This document shows, one piece after another, positions 50,961 through 63,525 of a stretch of DNA of 64,000 bases. Position 1 is the first letter of the stretch, and the number at the start of each line of letters is the position of its first letter. A program made the position numbers and the translations under genes. This stretch comes from Mycobacterium asiaticum (GTDB lineage: Bacteria > Actinomycetota > Actinomycetes > Mycobacteriales > Mycobacteriaceae). The notes under the pieces were generated by a model. The model was not told the DNA's origin and searched no databases. It saw only the letters and a program-made list of their open reading frames with translations. The stretch is from positions 124,001 through 188,000 of the forward strand of contig NZ_LZMH01000031.1 of the NCBI RefSeq assembly GCF_001673635.1, read 5' to 3'.

Positions 50961-51938
50961 TCAGGCGTCCTCAAGCAGGTCCGGGGTCACCGCCGACTCG
51001 GTGTCGGGAATGCCATCGACCTTCGCCTTGCGGTCGGCCATCGACAGCAGTCGGCGAATGCGGCCCGCCACAGCGTCTTTCGTCATGGGCGGATCGGCCA
51101 GCCGGCCGAGTTCCTCGAGCGATGCCTGCCGGTGCTCGACCCGCAGCCGGCCGGCGGAGGCCAGATGCTCGGGAACGGTGTCGCCCAGGATCTCCAGGGC
51201 CCGTTCCACCCGGGCCGCCGCGGCCACCGCCGCGCGGGCCGACCGGCGCAGGTTGGCGTCGTCGAAATTCGCCAGCCGATTGGCGGTGGCCCGGACCTCG
51301 CGGCGCAGCCGGCGCTCCTCCCAGATCAACCGGGTGTCCTGCGCGCCCATCCTGGTCAGTAGGGCACCGATCGCCTCGCCGTCGCGCACCACCACGCGGT
51401 CGGCGCCCCGCACTTCGCGGGCCTTGGCGCTGACCCCGAGTCGGCGGGCGGCACCGACCAGCGCGAGCGCGGCCTCCGGCCCTGGGCAGCTGACTTCGAG
51501 CGCCGAAGAACGGCCCGGTTCGGTCAAGGAGCCGTGTGCCAGGAATGCTCCGCGCCAGGCGGCCTCGGCGTCCGCGATGCTGCCACCGACAACCTGGGCC
51601 GGCAGCCCGCGCACCGGACGGCCGCGCATGTCGAGCAGCCCGGTCTGACGCGCCAGCGCCTCACCGTCGCTGGCCACCCGCAGCACGTAGCGGGTGTTCT
51701 TGCGAATCCCGCTGGCCGACAACACATGCACCACCGCGTTGTAGCCATAAAGGTCGAAGATGTCCTTGCGCAGCCGGCGCGCGATGCTGCCGAGATCCAC
51801 CTCTGCCTCGACGACCACACGGCCGGCCACGATGTGCAATCCGCCGGCGAACCGCAGCAGGGAGGTGACTTCAGCTCGGCGCGCGCTGACCGACTTGACT
51901 ACCAGACGGCTCAACTCGTCCTTGACTTCGGTCGTCAT
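50961..51938 (-). CDS. whiA: Sporulation/cell-division regulator WhiA
   Basis: A 325-residue WhiA. The N-terminal LAGLIDADG-like domain starts [20 protein letters not shown], followed by [13 protein letters not shown] and [14 protein letters not shown]; the C-terminal helix-turn-helix includes [20 protein letters not shown] and [12 protein letters not shown]. In actinobacteria WhiA works with WhiB-type proteins on division genes. The start is ATG 51938, which overlaps the yvcK stop by ATGA and gives the family length; a GTG six bases upstream is less likely. Confidence 0.96.
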   Translation of the reverse strand: MTTEVKDELSRLVVKSVSARRAEVTSLLRFAGGLHIVAGRVVVEAEVDLGSIARRLRKDIFDLYGYNAVVHVLSASGIRKNTRYVLRVASDGEALARQTGLLDMRGRPVRGLPAQVVGGSIADAEAAWRGAFLAHGSLTEPGRSSALEVSCPGPEAALALVGAARRLGVSAKAREVRGADRVVVRDGEAIGALLTRMGAQDTRLIWEERRLRREVRATANRLANFDDANLRRSARAAVAAAARVERALEILGDTVPEHLASAGRLRVEHRQASLEELGRLADPPMTKDAVAGRIRRLLSMADRKAKVDGIPDTESAVTPDLLEDA

Positions 51939-53005
51939 CGCCACGCGTCGTCACCCCTCGGTCCGTTGCCGCCCTGCACGCCGGTCTGTTGACGCCCACC
52001 ATCGATCGGTATCTCTCCGGTGGCAGTGACCGGGGGCACCGCCGAACTGCCGCCGCGCACCCGCACCGCCTCCAGGACTGCCGCCAGCTTGCCCGGGTCA
52101 TGTAAAGGTGTACCAGGTCGGGCCACGTCGGCGAAGTGGACCTCGGCCTGAAGCAGGGTTGCGGTGCGCCGCAGTTGGTCCCGCTCCCGATCACTGGGCA
52201 CCCGTTCGGCGTCGATGATGATGTCGTCGACGGTGAACCCCGGGGCGTGCTGGGCCAGCACATGGAGATGGCGTTCTACCGAGAAACCCGCCGTCTCGCC
52301 CGGCTCGGCCACCAGATTGAGCACCAGCGCCTTGCGGGCGGTGGTGGCCCGCAGCGCCTCCACCAGCCCGGGCACCAGGACGTGAGGAATCACGCTGGTG
52401 AACCACGAGCCAGGGCCCAGGACCACCAGGTCGGCGGACAGGATCGCGTCGACGGCCTGCCGGGTGGCCGGCGGGTCGGCCGGCAGCAGCCGCACCCGCC
52501 GCACTTTGCCGGGAGTGGACGCGATTGCTACCTGACCGCGGATCAGGCGGAACATCCGCGGATCCGACTCCAGACCGGAGACGTCCGCCTCGATCTGCAA
52601 CGCAATCGGGCACATCGGCAGCACCCGGCCCTTGACGCCGAGGATGCGTCCGATCTCGTCGAGGGCCGCCACCGGATCGGCCAGCACCTCGGACAGGCCC
52701 GCCAGCAGCAAGTTGCCGATCGGATGCCCGGCCAGGGCGCCGTTGCCGCCGAAGCGGTGCTGCAGGATCGTCGCCCACAACCGCCCGTACGGACTGTCGG
52801 ATGCCAACGCCGCCAACGCCATCCGCAGATCACCGGGCGGCACCACGTCCAATTCGCTGCGCAGCCGGCCCGATGAGCCGCCGTCGTCGGCGACCGTCAC
52901 GATCGCGGTGACGTAGGGCGTCAACCGGCGGGCGGCCGACAGCGTCGCGTACAGGCCGTGTCCGCCGCCCAGCGCGACGATGCTCTGACTTACCGGGGAG
53001 CTCAT
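51935..53005 (-). CDS. yvcK: YvcK/CofD-like protein (Rv1422 homologue)
   Basis: A 356-residue protein of the YvcK family (a UDP-sugar-binding Rossmann-like fold). It starts [20 protein letters not shown], followed by [31 protein letters not shown] and [20 protein letters not shown]. The family supports peptidoglycan synthesis and growth on gluconeogenic carbon sources. It overlaps rapZ and whiA by four bases on each side, the usual rapZ-yvcK-whiA order. Confidence 0.94.
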   Translation of the reverse strand: MSSPVSQSIVALGGGHGLYATLSAARRLTPYVTAIVTVADDGGSSGRLRSELDVVPPGDLRMALAALASDSPYGRLWATILQHRFGGNGALAGHPIGNLLLAGLSEVLADPVAALDEIGRILGVKGRVLPMCPIALQIEADVSGLESDPRMFRLIRGQVAIASTPGKVRRVRLLPADPPATRQAVDAILSADLVVLGPGSWFTSVIPHVLVPGLVEALRATTARKALVLNLVAEPGETAGFSVERHLHVLAQHAPGFTVDDIIIDAERVPSDRERDQLRRTATLLQAEVHFADVARPGTPLHDPGKLAAVLEAVRVRGGSSAVPPVTATGEIPIDGGRQQTGVQGGNGPRGDDAWR

Positions 53006-53886
53006 TCGCGACCCAGATCCCGGTGCAGCGCCCGGACCGTCAGCTGGGGATCGGATCGCAGCAGTGCCATCAATGCTTCCGCGATCGCCACGCTGCGGTG
53101 CTTACCCCCGGTGCACCCGATGGCGACCGTCATATACCGCTTCCCCTCCCGCCGGTAGCCCTCGACCACCAGCGACAGCAACCGATGGTAGGTCTCGAGG
53201 AACTCGGCCGCGCCCGGCTGGCGCAGGACGTAGTCGCGCACCGGCCCATGCTGCCCGGTCAGCGGTCGCAGCTCGTCCACCCAATGCGGGTTAGGCAGGA
53301 AGCGGACGTCCATCACCATGTCGGCGTCCATCGGCAGCCCGTACTTGAACCCGAACGACTCGACGGTGACGCTGGTGGTCGCGCCGCCGGTGCTGCCGAA
53401 GGCCCGCTCAATGCTCTCCCGAAGCCCCCGCACCGACAGGGTCGAGGTGTCGATGATCAAGTCCGCGGTGGCGCGCACCTGGGCGAGCATCCGGCGTTCG
53501 GCCGCGATGCCTTCGGCCAGGGTCTGCTCGCCCTGCAGCGGGTGGCTGCGCCGATTCTGTTCGTAGCGGCGCACCAGCATGTCATCGGATGCCTCCATGA
53601 ACACCACGCGAGGCCGGATGTTGCGGGTGGCGAGTTCGTTGCGGACCTCGTCCAGATCTCCGGTGAACCCGCGTGACCGCACATCCATCACCACCGCGAG
53701 CTGGGTGATCCGCGACCCCGCCGCCAACCCGAAATCGACCATGCGCGTGATCAATTGGGGCGGTAGGTTGTCGGCCACATACCAGCCGAGGTCCTCGAGC
53801 ACCTTGGCGGCGGTACCGCGTCCGGCACCGGACAGGCCGGTCACCAGGACGACGTCGATTCCCCCCGGGACGTCCTCGTTCGTCAT
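53002..53886 (-). CDS. rapZ: RapZ-like RNase adapter / nucleotide-binding protein (Rv1421 homologue)
   Basis: A 294-residue P-loop protein. Walker A is [20 protein letters not shown] (Arg where many have Lys), followed by [12 protein letters not shown], the Walker B-like [19 protein letters not shown], and the C-terminal sensory domain with [19 protein letters not shown] and [13 protein letters not shown]. The E. coli homologue tunes glmS through small RNAs; in actinobacteria the RNA target is unknown. The Arg in the GRGTA motif is worth noting because it may reduce ATP binding. It overlaps uvrC and yvcK by ATGA. Confidence 0.93.
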   Translation of the reverse strand: MTNEDVPGGIDVVLVTGLSGAGRGTAAKVLEDLGWYVADNLPPQLITRMVDFGLAAGSRITQLAVVMDVRSRGFTGDLDEVRNELATRNIRPRVVFMEASDDMLVRRYEQNRRSHPLQGEQTLAEGIAAERRMLAQVRATADLIIDTSTLSVRGLRESIERAFGSTGGATTSVTVESFGFKYGLPMDADMVMDVRFLPNPHWVDELRPLTGQHGPVRDYVLRQPGAAEFLETYHRLLSLVVEGYRREGKRYMTVAIGCTGGKHRSVAIAEALMALLRSDPQLTVRALHRDLGRE

Positions 53887-55838
53887 TCCTCGGCTCCCGC
53901 TGGGTCCGGTTGCGGTGTCGGTGCAAGGGCCTCCAGGACGGCGGTGGCGGTTGCCACGCCAATACCTGGTACGGCGGTGATCTGATCGACGGTTGCCTCC
54001 TTGAGGCGGGCGATCGACCCGAAGTGGGTGACCAGTGCCTTGCGGCGGTGCTCCCCCAATCCGGGCACGGAGTCCAGCGCCGATGCCGTCATCCGCTTGG
54101 ATCGTTTGCTGCGATGGTAGGCGATCGCGAACCGGTGCGCCTCGTCGCGCACCCGCTGCAGCAGATAGAGACCTTCACTGTTGCGCGGCATGATGATCGG
54201 GTCCGGCTCCGAGGGCACCCAGATCTCCTCCAGCCGCTTGGCCAGCCCGATCACCGCGACGTCGGTGATGCCCAGCTCTTCCAGCACCGCGCTGGCCGCG
54301 TTGACCTGCGGCGCCCCGCCGTCGACGACGTACAGGTTGGGCGGATAAGCGAAGCGGCGCGACTTACCCTCTGCGGTCAGTAGATTCGGGTCCTTCTGCT
54401 CGTTCAGGTGCCGCCAGAACCGCCGCCGGGTCACTTCGGCGATCGACGCCACGTCGTCCGAGCGCCCCTGGCCCGCGGCCTCCCGGATGCCGAAGTGCCG
54501 GTAGTCCGACTTGCGGGGCAGGCCGTCCTCGAACACCACCAGGGAGCCGACCACGTCGGTGCCCTGCACGTGACTGATGTCGACACACTCGATCCGCAGC
54601 GGTGCCTCGGCCAGGCCGAGGGCGTCCTGGATGTTCTGTAGGGCAGCCGATCTGGCGTTGAAGTCGCCCGCGCGCTTCAATTTGTGTTGCTGCAGTGCCT
54701 CTTTGGCGTTGCGTTGCACCGTCTCGGCCAGCGCGCGCTTGTCGCCACGGCGCGGTACCCGCAGCGAGACCCTGGCGCCGCGCAGTCCGGACAGCCAGCT
54801 GGCCAGCTCGTCGTGATTGGAGGGCAGGCACGGCACCAGCACGTCGCGCGGCACCGGGTTGACCGATTCGTCTGCGGCGCCACCCAATTCGGCCTGCTCG
54901 CCGTAGAACTGGGTGAGGAACTGCTCGACCAACTGCTCGGCCCCGGTATCGCCGGGGTCGGCGGACTTCTCCACGATCCAGCCGCGCTGACCGCGAACCC
55001 GGCCGCCACGGACGTGGAAGACCTGCACCGCCGCCTCCAGCTCGTCGTCGGCGAAGGCCACCACGTCGGCGTCGGTGCCGTCGCCGAACACCACGGCCTG
55101 CTTCTCCATGGCCCGCTTCAGCGCGCCCAGGTCGTCGCGCAGCCGGGCCGCGCGCTCGAAATCGAGTTCGTCGGAGGCCGCGTGCATCTGCTGTTCCAGT
55201 TCGCGGGCGTACCGGTCGGTCTTGCCGGACAGGAAGTCGCAGAAGTCCATCACGATCTGCCGGTGTTGGTCCGCGCTCACCCGGCCCACGCACGGCGCCG
55301 AGCACTTGTCGATGTAACCCAGCAGGCAGGGACGATCGATCTGGTTGTGCCGCTTGAACACTCCGGCCGAACAGGTGCGCGCCGGGAACACCCGGGTGAG
55401 CAGGTCCAGGGTCTCCCGGATCGCCCAGGCGTGCGAGTAGGGCCCGAAATACCGCACGCCCTTGCGCCGCGGCCCGCGGTACACCATGAGCCGGGGGAAT
55501 TCTTCGTTGAGGGTAACCGCCAGCACCGGGTACGACTTGTCGTCGCGGTAACGGACGTTGAAACGCGGATCGAATTCCTTGATCCAGTTGTACTCCAGCT
55601 GCAGCGCCTCGACCTCGGTGTTGACCACCGTCCACTCGACCTTGGCGGCGGTGGTCACCATCTGCCGGGTCCGTGGATGCAGGCTCGAGATGTCGGCGAA
55701 GTACGACGTCAAGCGGCTGCGCAGGCTCTTGGCCTTGCCGACGTAGATGACGCGGCCGTGCGTATCCCGGAACCGGTACACCCCCGGCTCGACCGGGATG
55801 GACCCGGGCGCGGGGCGGTATGAAGCGGGATCTGGCAC
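53883..55838 (-). CDS. uvrC: UvrABC system protein C
   Basis: A 651-residue excinuclease subunit that makes both incisions in nucleotide excision repair. The N-terminal GIY-YIG nuclease is [20 protein letters not shown], the cysteine-bearing [20 protein letters not shown] and [11 protein letters not shown] follow, a UVR motif for UvrB lies at about residues 205-240, the RNase H-like endonuclease has [19 protein letters not shown] and VVDGGAPQV, and two C-terminal helix-hairpin-helix motifs end it. It starts at GTG 55838. It heads the uvrC-rapZ-yvcK-whiA unit. Confidence 0.97.
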   Translation of the reverse strand: MPDPASYRPAPGSIPVEPGVYRFRDTHGRVIYVGKAKSLRSRLTSYFADISSLHPRTRQMVTTAAKVEWTVVNTEVEALQLEYNWIKEFDPRFNVRYRDDKSYPVLAVTLNEEFPRLMVYRGPRRKGVRYFGPYSHAWAIRETLDLLTRVFPARTCSAGVFKRHNQIDRPCLLGYIDKCSAPCVGRVSADQHRQIVMDFCDFLSGKTDRYARELEQQMHAASDELDFERAARLRDDLGALKRAMEKQAVVFGDGTDADVVAFADDELEAAVQVFHVRGGRVRGQRGWIVEKSADPGDTGAEQLVEQFLTQFYGEQAELGGAADESVNPVPRDVLVPCLPSNHDELASWLSGLRGARVSLRVPRRGDKRALAETVQRNAKEALQQHKLKRAGDFNARSAALQNIQDALGLAEAPLRIECVDISHVQGTDVVGSLVVFEDGLPRKSDYRHFGIREAAGQGRSDDVASIAEVTRRRFWRHLNEQKDPNLLTAEGKSRRFAYPPNLYVVDGGAPQVNAASAVLEELGITDVAVIGLAKRLEEIWVPSEPDPIIMPRNSEGLYLLQRVRDEAHRFAIAYHRSKRSKRMTASALDSVPGLGEHRRKALVTHFGSIARLKEATVDQITAVPGIGVATATAVLEALAPTPQPDPAGAEE

Positions 55839-55903
55839 GTAACCAGGCTAGTGGTCGGGTCGGACGGCCAGAAAAATGGGCGACTGCCGCCAGGCGCACC
55901 CCG

Positions 55904-56340
55904 TCACGTCAGCCGGCGGTCCAACTGCGCCTTCCGTTCGGCCGCCCACTCCACGATCGGAAAGCTCGGCTGGGTGTCCAGGTCGCGGTCGTATCTGTCG
56001 ATCGATTCGGCATAGCTGGCCTGGCCGTCGAAACCATAGGCGGATTCGGCCGAGTCGGTCCAGCCGGCAGGTCGCAGCGTCGAACCTTTGAACAACAGCG
56101 CCGCCGAGCATTCCGTCGGGCGGACACTAGTGAAGTAGCTGTCGTCAACCGGACGGCCCCGAGCTAGCCCGAACGGGGTCTGCTCCCCGTCCTGCAGCAG
56201 CAGGTCACGGGCCGCCGTCGGACGTGGCTGGGTGCCATCCGCCCGCACCGCCCGTCCGGGCACCGAGGAGCTGCAGGCACCCATCAGCACGCCACTGACC
56301 ACCAGGACGGCGGGCACCGCGCTCCGGCGGAGGCGGTGCA

Positions 56341-56341
<1 letters not shown>
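55904..56341 (-). CDS. lprH: Lipoprotein, LprH-like, short at the C-terminus
   Basis: A 145-residue lipoprotein with signal sequence and lipobox M20-G-A-C23. It then has the LprH-like stretches TAARDLLLQDGEQTPFG and ECSAALLFKGSTLRPAGW, and SAESAYGFDGQASYAESI. As I recall, M. tuberculosis LprH is about 228 residues; here the frame ends soon after that point, with a tail (PIVEWAAERKAQLDRRLT) that looks unlike the family. Only 65 bases separate it from uvrC, where M. tuberculosis also has Rv1419. A deletion that fused the gene to other sequence is likely. Its ATG overlaps the stop of the PH-domain gene. Confidence 0.75.
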
Positions 56342-57293
<952 letters not shown>

Positions 57294-57314
57294 CTACCGC
57301 TCACTTGTGACCGC

Positions 57315-58592
57315 TCACAGAGCACCGCCGAATTCACCCGGCAGATGCACAGACTCGTGGAAGTCGTCCAGACCGGCCAGATCGTGGCCCATCTTGTCTC
57401 GCTTGGTCATCAAGTAGCGGATATTCTCGGCGTTGGCCCGCACCGGCAGCGGCACCCGTTCGATGATGTGCAGCCCATAGCCGTCCAGCCCGACGCGCTT
57501 GGCGGGGTTGTTCGTCAGCAGCCGCATGGAACGAACTCCGAGGTCGACCAGAATCTGCGCGCCGATGCCGTAATCCCTTGCGTCGGCGGGCAATCCGAGC
57601 TTGAGATTGGCATCGACGGTGTCTTCGCCGGCGTCCTGCAGCTGGTAGGCCTGCAATTTGTGCATCAGCCCGATGCCGCGGCCTTCATGCCCACGCATGT
57701 AGAGCACCACGCCGCGTCCCTCGCGGGCGACCATGGCCATCGCCGCATCCAGCTGGGGTCCGCAGTCACACCGGCGTGAGCCGAACACGTCACCGGTCAA
57801 GCATTCCGAGTGCACCCGCACCAGCACGTCGTCGCCCTCGGCGGTCGGTCCCGCGATATCGCCGCGAACCAGCGCGACATGTTCGACGTCCTCGTAGATG
57901 CTGGCGTAGCCGATCGCCCGGAACTGTCCGTGCCGGGTCGGGATCCTGGCCTCGGCGATGCGCTGAATGTGCTTCTCGTGTTTGCGCCGCCACTCGATCA
58001 GGTCGGCGATGGTGATCAGGGCGAGCTGGTGTTCGTCGGCGAACACCCGCAGCTCGTCGGTCTGAGCCATCGCGCCCTCGTCTTTTTGGCTGACGATCTC
58101 GCAGATCGCTCCGGCGGGTTGCAGTCCGGCCATCCGGGCCAGGTCCACCGCGGCCTCGGTGTGACCGGGCCGCCGCAACACGCCACCGTCCTTGGCCCGC
58201 AACGGAACGACGTGGCCCGGGCGGGTGAAATCCTCTGCGATACTTGCCGGGTCGGCTAGCAGCCGCATGGTGGTGGCCCGGTCCGAAGCCGAAATCCCCG
58301 TTCCCACACCGTTTCTCGCGTCGACTGTGACGGTGTAGGCGGTGCCATGCTTGTCCTGGTTCACCGCGTACATCGGCAGCAAGCCCAACCGGTCGCAGAT
58401 CTCGCCGGACAGCGGCACGCACAGATAACCCGAGGTGTAACGGACCATGAACGCCACCAGTTCGGGGGTCGCCTTCTCCGCGGCGAAGATCAGATCGCCT
58501 TCGTTCTCCCGATCCTCGTCGTCGATGACGACGACGGCCTTGCCCGCCGCAATGTCGGCAACCGCCCGTTCGACGGAGTCCAACCTCGTCAT
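57315..58592 (-). CDS. ribBA: Bifunctional DHBP synthase / GTP cyclohydrolase II (RibBA)
   Basis: A 425-residue two-domain enzyme providing both precursors of riboflavin. The N-terminal DHBP synthase has [19 protein letters not shown] and [20 protein letters not shown], followed by [13 protein letters not shown]. The C-terminal GTP cyclohydrolase II has the zinc site [20 protein letters not shown] and [15 protein letters not shown]. It starts at ATG 58592 with AAGGTGAC upstream on the minus strand; the open frame upstream is not coding-like. It is annotated ribA2 in M. tuberculosis. No FMN riboswitch is seen in the 150 bases before it. Confidence 0.96.
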   Translation of the reverse strand: MTRLDSVERAVADIAAGKAVVVIDDEDRENEGDLIFAAEKATPELVAFMVRYTSGYLCVPLSGEICDRLGLLPMYAVNQDKHGTAYTVTVDARNGVGTGISASDRATTMRLLADPASIAEDFTRPGHVVPLRAKDGGVLRRPGHTEAAVDLARMAGLQPAGAICEIVSQKDEGAMAQTDELRVFADEHQLALITIADLIEWRRKHEKHIQRIAEARIPTRHGQFRAIGYASIYEDVEHVALVRGDIAGPTAEGDDVLVRVHSECLTGDVFGSRRCDCGPQLDAAMAMVAREGRGVVLYMRGHEGRGIGLMHKLQAYQLQDAGEDTVDANLKLGLPADARDYGIGAQILVDLGVRSMRLLTNNPAKRVGLDGYGLHIIERVPLPVRANAENIRYLMTKRDKMGHDLAGLDDFHESVHLPGEFGGAL

Positions 58593-58743
58593 CGTTGTCA
58601 CCTTGCTATGAGACCCGCTACTGCATTCAGTATGAACCACCGCACGGCCCCAGTTATTGCCCGTGGCTGACAGCCTGCCTGCACGCGGCCGTCCCGACGC
58701 GAATTGTGAGCGATACCACTTGTCCAGCTGATTTCGCCGAACG

Positions 58744-59364
58744 TCAGGGGCTCGTGGAGCCGTCCTTCTGCTGCAGCAACCGCTCGACATATTTGGCGAT
58801 CACGTCCACCTCGAGATTTACCTGGGTTCCGACCGGCGAGGTGCCCAACGTGGTCAACTCGCGGGTAGTTGGAATCAGGGAGACCTCGAACCAGTCATAC
58901 GGGTCGGCGCCCAGCCCGGACACGGTGAGCGAGATGCCGTCCACGGTGATCGAACCCTTCTCCACCACATAACGGGCCACCGCGGCCGGCATCCGCACCC
59001 GCACCACTTCCCAGTGCTCGGAGGGCGTACGGGACACGATCTCGCCCGTCCCGTCGACATGACCCTGCACGATGTGCCCGCCCAGGCGGCTGTTCACCGC
59101 CGCGGCGCGCTCTAGATTCACGCGGCTTCCCGGCCGCAACTCACCGAGATTGGAGCGGTTCAGCGTCTCGGCCATCACGTCAGCGCTGAACCGCCCGTCG
59201 GACAGGACCTCGACCACAGTCAGGCACACCCCGTTGACGGCGATCGAATCGCCATGGCCGGCATCGGCGGTGACGACGGGACCACGGATGATCAGTCGCG
59301 CGGCTTCGGCCAGCGCATCTCGGCCGGTCACCTCTCCGAGTTCCTCGACAATTCCGGTGAACAT
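58744..59364 (-). CDS. ribE: Riboflavin synthase alpha chain
   Basis: A 206-residue riboflavin synthase with two homologous lumazine-binding repeats. Repeat 1 starts [18 protein letters not shown] and holds [14 protein letters not shown]; repeat 2 starts [18 protein letters not shown] and holds [14 protein letters not shown]. It dismutates two lumazine molecules to riboflavin. It is called ribC in M. tuberculosis. It diverges from lprG. Confidence 0.95.
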   Translation of the reverse strand: MFTGIVEELGEVTGRDALAEAARLIIRGPVVTADAGHGDSIAVNGVCLTVVEVLSDGRFSADVMAETLNRSNLGELRPGSRVNLERAAAVNSRLGGHIVQGHVDGTGEIVSRTPSEHWEVVRVRMPAAVARYVVEKGSITVDGISLTVSGLGADPYDWFEVSLIPTTRELTTLGTSPVGTQVNLEVDVIAKYVERLLQQKDGSTSP

Positions 59365-59435
59365 CGCACCAGGTTAATGACTGTAATCGGCTTCCCGCAC
59401 CCGCCTGGCTCCCAGGGCAGCCGATCGTCACCCTC

Positions 59436-59441
59436 TACGAT
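59436..59441 (+). promoter_or_regulatory. Probable -10 element of lprG, leaderless transcript
   Basis: TACGAT fits TAnnnT and ends seven bases before ATG 59449, with no ribosome binding site between. An in-frame ATG at 59440 overlaps this element and is therefore a less likely start. Confidence 0.45.
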
Positions 59442-59448
59442 GCAACTT

Positions 59449-60150
59449 ATGCAGACCCCCCGACGACTCTTAGCCGTCCTCGCCGTCCTGAGCGTCGCCA
59501 TCACGCTCGTCTCGGGGTGCACGATCAGCAAGAAGGCCAAAGGCGGGCCGCTTCCCGACCCCACCACGTTGGTCAAGCAGGCCACCGAAGCGAGTAAATC
59601 GGTGAAGAGCGCGCACATCGTGCTGACGGTGAACGGAAAGATCCCGGGGCTGTCCATCAACTCGCTGTCCGGTGACCTGAACACCGAGCCCACTGCGGCC
59701 AAGGGGAACGTCAAACTCACATTCGCCGGATCCAATATCGACGCCGACTTCGTCGTCTTCGACGGGATCCTGTACGCCGCCCTTACGCCGAACAACTGGA
59801 CCCCATTCGGCAAGGCGTCCGACATCTACGATCCGTCGCAGATCCTGAGCCAGGACAAAGGTGTGGCCAACGTGCTGGCGAACTTCACCGACGCCAAAGC
59901 CGAGGGCCGCGACAACATCAACAACCAGCCGACCATCCGCATCAGCGGAAAGGTCAGCGCCGAGGCCGTCAATGCGATTGCACCGCCGTTCAGCGCCAGC
60001 GGGCCGGTCCCGACCACGCTGTGGATACAGGAGAACGGCGATCACCAACTGGCACAGGCCAAACTGGAACGCACCCCGGGTAATTCGGTGCAGATGACGT
60101 TGTCCAACTGGGGCCAACAGGTCCAGGTCACGAAGCCGGAGGGCTCATGA
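59449..60150 (+). CDS. lprG: Lipoprotein LprG, triacylglycerol/glycolipid carrier
   Basis: A 233-residue lipoprotein with signal sequence and lipobox V21-S-G-C24. The mature LppX/LprAFG fold is recognised by [56 protein letters not shown] and the C-terminal [17 protein letters not shown]. The homologue carries triacylated lipids across the envelope together with the P55 efflux pump encoded by the next gene. The open frame is longer upstream, but this start matches the family. It overlaps P55 by ATGA. Confidence 0.95.
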   Translation: MQTPRRLLAVLAVLSVAITLVSGCTISKKAKGGPLPDPTTLVKQATEASKSVKSAHIVLTVNGKIPGLSINSLSGDLNTEPTAAKGNVKLTFAGSNIDADFVVFDGILYAALTPNNWTPFGKASDIYDPSQILSQDKGVANVLANFTDAKAEGRDNINNQPTIRISGKVSAEAVNAIAPPFSASGPVPTTLWIQENGDHQLAQAKLERTPGNSVQMTLSNWGQQVQVTKPEGS

Positions 60151-61778
60151 TCACGCAAACAGGACGCAGAGTCGCGATCACCGCGGGCAGCCTTGCGGTG
60201 CTGCTAGGTGCCCTCGACACCTATGTCGTGGTGACCATCATGCGCGACATCATGAACAGCGTCGGCATCCCGCTGAACCAACTACAGCGGATCACCTGGA
60301 TCGTGACGCTGTATCTCCTGGGCTACATCGCGGCGATGCCACTGCTGGGCCGGGCTTCCGACCGGTTCGGGCGCAAGTTCGTCCTGCAGGCCAGCCTGGC
60401 CTTGTTCATCGTCGGCTCGGTGGTGACCGCGCTGTCGGTGGCGCTCGGCAACTGGAATCCCGAGTTCGGCGAATACATGGTCGATCCCAATCCCAACCGG
60501 GCGTTCTACATCCTGATCGCCGGTCGCACCATCCAGGGCATCGCCAGCGGTGCCTTGTTGCCGGTCACCCTGGCGCTGGGCGCCGACCTGTGGGCAGAAC
60601 GGAACCGGGCCGGAGTCCTGGGCGGTATCGGTGCCGCGCAGGAACTCGGCAGCGTGCTGGGGCCGCTCTACGGCATCTTCATCGTGTGGTTGTTCCACGA
60701 CTGGCGCGACGTGTTCTGGGTCAACGTGCCGCTGACGCTGATCGCGATGGTGATGATCCACTTCAGCCTGCCGTCGCACGATCGCAGCACTGATCCGCAG
60801 AAAGTCGACGTGGTCGGTGGCTTGCTGTTAGCCCTCGCATTGGGCCTCGCGGTGATCGGGTTGTACAACCCCAATCCCGATGGCCACCAGGTGCTGCCGA
60901 GCTACGGAATCCCGTTGGTGATCGGCGCGGTCGTGGTGGGAGTGTTGTTCTTCGTCTGGGAATGGCAGGCCCGGACCCGCCTGATCGAGCCGGCCGGGGT
61001 GCACTTCCGGCCATTCCTGGCCGCACTGGGCACCTCGGTCTGCGCGGGCGCGGCGCTGATGGTGACGCTGGTGAACGTGGAGCTCTTCGGTCAGGGCGTG
61101 CTGGGGATGGACCAGATCAGCGCGGCGGGCCTGTTGCTGTGGTTTTTGATCGCCCTACCGATCGGGGCGTTGCTCGGCGGCTGGGTCGCCACCCGCGTCG
61201 GCGACCGTCTTGTGGCCTTTGTCGGGTTGCTGATCGCCGGCGCGGGATATTGGCTGATCTCGTTCTGGCGAGGCGATCTGATGTCCAAGCAGCACAGCAT
61301 ATTCGGGCTGTTTTCGTTGCCCGCGGTACACACCGACCTGTTGGTGGCGGGCCTCGGACTGGGATTGGTGATCGGTCCGCTGTCCTCGGCCGCACTGCGG
61401 GTCGTTCCGGCTGCTCAGCACGGCATCGCTTCGGCGTCGGTGGTCGTGGCGCGGATGACCGGCATGCTGATCGGGGTGGCCGCACTGACCGCTTGGGGGC
61501 TCTATCGGTTCAACCAGATCCTGGCCGGCTTCCCGAAGATTCCCAGCGACACGCCACCGTTAGAGGTGGCGGCCCTAAAGGGTGACCAGTCGAGGCAGGC
61601 ATTCGAAAGAATGTACGGCGACATCTTCACGGTCACCGTGGCGATCTGTGTAATCGGGGCGTTGCTGGGGCTGCTGATCAGCCGCCGCGGCGAGCACGCG
61701 GACGAGCAGGAACCGGAGGCCATCGAGCAGCCGGTCGCCGAGCCGCAGCCGTCTGTCGTTACCGAGCCACCAGGCTGA
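60147..61778 (+). CDS. MFS efflux protein P55 (Rv1410c homologue)
   Basis: A 543-residue major facilitator with about 14 membrane helices. The inter-helix motif A is [13 protein letters not shown], and the helix-1 region is [20 protein letters not shown] with the conserved Asp. An approximately 20-residue cytosolic Glu/Pro-rich tail ends it. P55 works with LprG in triacylglycerol export and drug tolerance. Its last 20 bases overlap the 3' end of the convergent ribD gene. Confidence 0.95.
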   Translation: MITQTGRRVAITAGSLAVLLGALDTYVVVTIMRDIMNSVGIPLNQLQRITWIVTLYLLGYIAAMPLLGRASDRFGRKFVLQASLALFIVGSVVTALSVALGNWNPEFGEYMVDPNPNRAFYILIAGRTIQGIASGALLPVTLALGADLWAERNRAGVLGGIGAAQELGSVLGPLYGIFIVWLFHDWRDVFWVNVPLTLIAMVMIHFSLPSHDRSTDPQKVDVVGGLLLALALGLAVIGLYNPNPDGHQVLPSYGIPLVIGAVVVGVLFFVWEWQARTRLIEPAGVHFRPFLAALGTSVCAGAALMVTLVNVELFGQGVLGMDQISAAGLLLWFLIALPIGALLGGWVATRVGDRLVAFVGLLIAGAGYWLISFWRGDLMSKQHSIFGLFSLPAVHTDLLVAGLGLGLVIGPLSSAALRVVPAAQHGIASASVVVARMTGMLIGVAALTAWGLYRFNQILAGFPKIPSDTPPLEVAALKGDQSRQAFERMYGDIFTVTVAICVIGALLGLLISRRGEHADEQEPEAIEQPVAEPQPSVVTEPPG

Positions 61779-62781
61779 GCAGCAGGTCCGGGCCGACCTG
61801 CTCGACGCTGTCGTACTGCCAGCGCAACGCGTGCGCCATGCTGGACACCCCGACGTCGTCTACCGCGGTCACCGGACCGCCCAGCAGGATCGGCGCGACG
61901 TAGGCCAGGATCCGGTTGATCGCACCGGCCCGCAAGAACGCGCCGGCCAGCGTCGGGCCGCCTTCGAGCAGCACATCGGTGCGGTCGGACAATGCCCGCA
62001 GCACCTCGACGGGGTCGTTGGTGCGGATCACCATCGTGCGTGAATCATCGTTGAGCACCTTGGCATCCGGCGGTATTTCCCGCTTGCCGACCACTACTCG
62101 CAACGGCTGCTGCGGAGCCAGCGAACCGTCGGGCAGCCGGGCCGTTAGCGCCGGATCGTCGGCGAGCACGGTGCCCGTGCCGACGATGATCGCGTCGGCC
62201 AGCGCGCGCCGCCGGTGCAGGTCCGCGCGGGCGGCCTCACTGCTGATCCACTGGCTGGATCCGTCGGCCGCGGCGCTGCGGCCGTCGATGCTGGTGGCGT
62301 ATTTCCAGGTCACGTGCGGCAGTCCGGTGCGCTGTTTGTGCAACCATTCCCGCAGCGGGCCGGCGGCCACGTGGTCGGCCATGATGCCCGAGCGCACCTG
62401 CACCCCCGCCGCCGTCAGCCGTCCCGCACCGCCACCGGCGATGCCGTTCGGGTCGTTGACGCCGAAGATCACCGTGCCGACCCGGGCTTCGATGAGCGCG
62501 TTCACGCAGGGCGGCGTCTTGCCGAAGTGGTTGCACGGCTCCATGGTGACCACCGCGATGCCCCCGGCGGCCAACCCGCCGGCCCGGCGCAGCGCGATGA
62601 CCTCTGCATGGTCGCCGCCGGCCGGTTGCGTGGCGCCGACGCCGACCACCCGGCCCTCCTGGTCGACGATGACGGCACCCACCGGCGGATTCGGGTAAGT
62701 GGTGCCCTTGACCTGGTAGGAGTGCTCGATCGCGAGGCGCATGGCCTCTTCGATGCTCTTGACCTGCTCGACGCTGCTCAC
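61759..62781 (-). CDS. ribD: Bifunctional riboflavin biosynthesis deaminase/reductase RibD
   Basis: A 340-residue enzyme. The N-terminal cytidine-deaminase-like zinc site is [13 protein letters not shown] and [17 protein letters not shown]; the C-terminal DHFR-like reductase has [40 protein letters not shown], and [16 protein letters not shown]. It deaminates and then reduces the pyrimidine product of RibA. It is called ribG in M. tuberculosis. Its start overlaps the rpe stop (ATGA). Confidence 0.95.
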   Translation of the reverse strand: MSSVEQVKSIEEAMRLAIEHSYQVKGTTYPNPPVGAVIVDQEGRVVGVGATQPAGGDHAEVIALRRAGGLAAGGIAVVTMEPCNHFGKTPPCVNALIEARVGTVIFGVNDPNGIAGGGAGRLTAAGVQVRSGIMADHVAAGPLREWLHKQRTGLPHVTWKYATSIDGRSAAADGSSQWISSEAARADLHRRRALADAIIVGTGTVLADDPALTARLPDGSLAPQQPLRVVVGKREIPPDAKVLNDDSRTMVIRTNDPVEVLRALSDRTDVLLEGGPTLAGAFLRAGAINRILAYVAPILLGGPVTAVDDVGVSSMAHALRWQYDSVEQVGPDLLLSLVAR

Positions 62782-63515
62782 GAGCCACTCACTTCCCCGG
62801 GATGGGACCCGGGATGGGGCCCGGGAAGGGACCCGAGATGGGGAGAAGCCAGACTCGCCTGGCGCCGCAGGGCTGCGACGGCGGCGGCCGGATCGTCGGC
62901 GCCGTAGACCGCCGACCCCGCCACGAAGCAGTCGACGCCCGCCTCGGCCGCCGCTTCGATGGTGTCCTCGTTGATGCCGCCGTCGATCTCGACCAGGATG
63001 CGCAACTCCCCCGCATCGACCATCTTGCGGACCGTACGCACCTTGCTGAGCACCTCCGGGATGAAGCTTTGCCCGCCGAAGCCGGGCTCGACGGACATGA
63101 TCAGCAGGGTGTCGAACTGCGGCAGGATGTCCAGGTAAGGGCCCAGCGGCGTCTTCGGTTTGACGCTGATCCCGGCCTTGGCTCCCGCGGCCCGGATGTC
63201 CCGGGCGACCCCGGTCGGGTTGTCGGTGGCCTCGGCGTGGAAGGTGACGTTGTACGCGCCGGCTTCGGCGTACGGCGGCGCCCAGCGGTCCGGGTTCTCG
63301 ATCATCAGGTGGCAGTCCACCGGGATGTCGGTGTGGGTCAGCAGACTCTCCACAACCGGCAACCCGATGGTCAGGTTCGGCACGAAGTGGCCGTCCATCA
63401 CGTCGACATGTAACCAGTCGGCGCCCCGCACCGCGGCGGCTTCATCGGCGAGCCGAGCGAAGTCCGCTGCCAGCATCGACGGCGCGATCAGGGGCGGTCC
63501 CCCCATACCAGACAT
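62778..63515 (-). CDS. rpe: Ribulose-phosphate 3-epimerase with an extended C-terminal tail
   Basis: A 245-residue TIM-barrel epimerase of the pentose phosphate pathway. Motifs are [70 protein letters not shown] and [12 protein letters not shown], which include the metal-binding His and Asp residues. The barrel ends at AALRRQASL; the next 22 residues ([20 protein letters not shown] region) come from a 12-base tandem repeat and are not part of the usual enzyme. The start is ATG 63515 ([13 protein letters not shown]); GTG 63524 is possible. Confidence 0.94.
   Translation of the reverse strand: MSGMGGPPLIAPSMLAADFARLADEAAAVRGADWLHVDVMDGHFVPNLTIGLPVVESLLTHTDIPVDCHLMIENPDRWAPPYAEAGAYNVTFHAEATDNPTGVARDIRAAGAKAGISVKPKTPLGPYLDILPQFDTLLIMSVEPGFGGQSFIPEVLSKVRTVRKMVDAGELRILVEIDGGINEDTIEAAAEAGVDCFVAGSAVYGADDPAAAVAALRRQASLASPHLGSLPGPHPGSHPGEVSGS
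62797..62844. repeat. Four 12-bp tandem units at the 3' end of rpe
   Basis: CCGGGATGGGAC, CCGGGATGGGGC, CCGGGAAGGGAC and CCGAGATGGGGA follow each other in phase. Read on the minus strand they give the Pro/Gly/Ser/His-rich tail of the epimerase. The length is a multiple of three, so copy-number change keeps the frame. Confidence 0.85.
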
Positions 63516-63525
63516 GAGCGACACA

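Noticed and set aside
58593-58743. FMN riboswitch before ribBA
   Set aside because: The conserved AGGG, CCNACCGGCGGT and AGCCCGCGA blocks of the FMN aptamer were looked for on the minus strand and not found.
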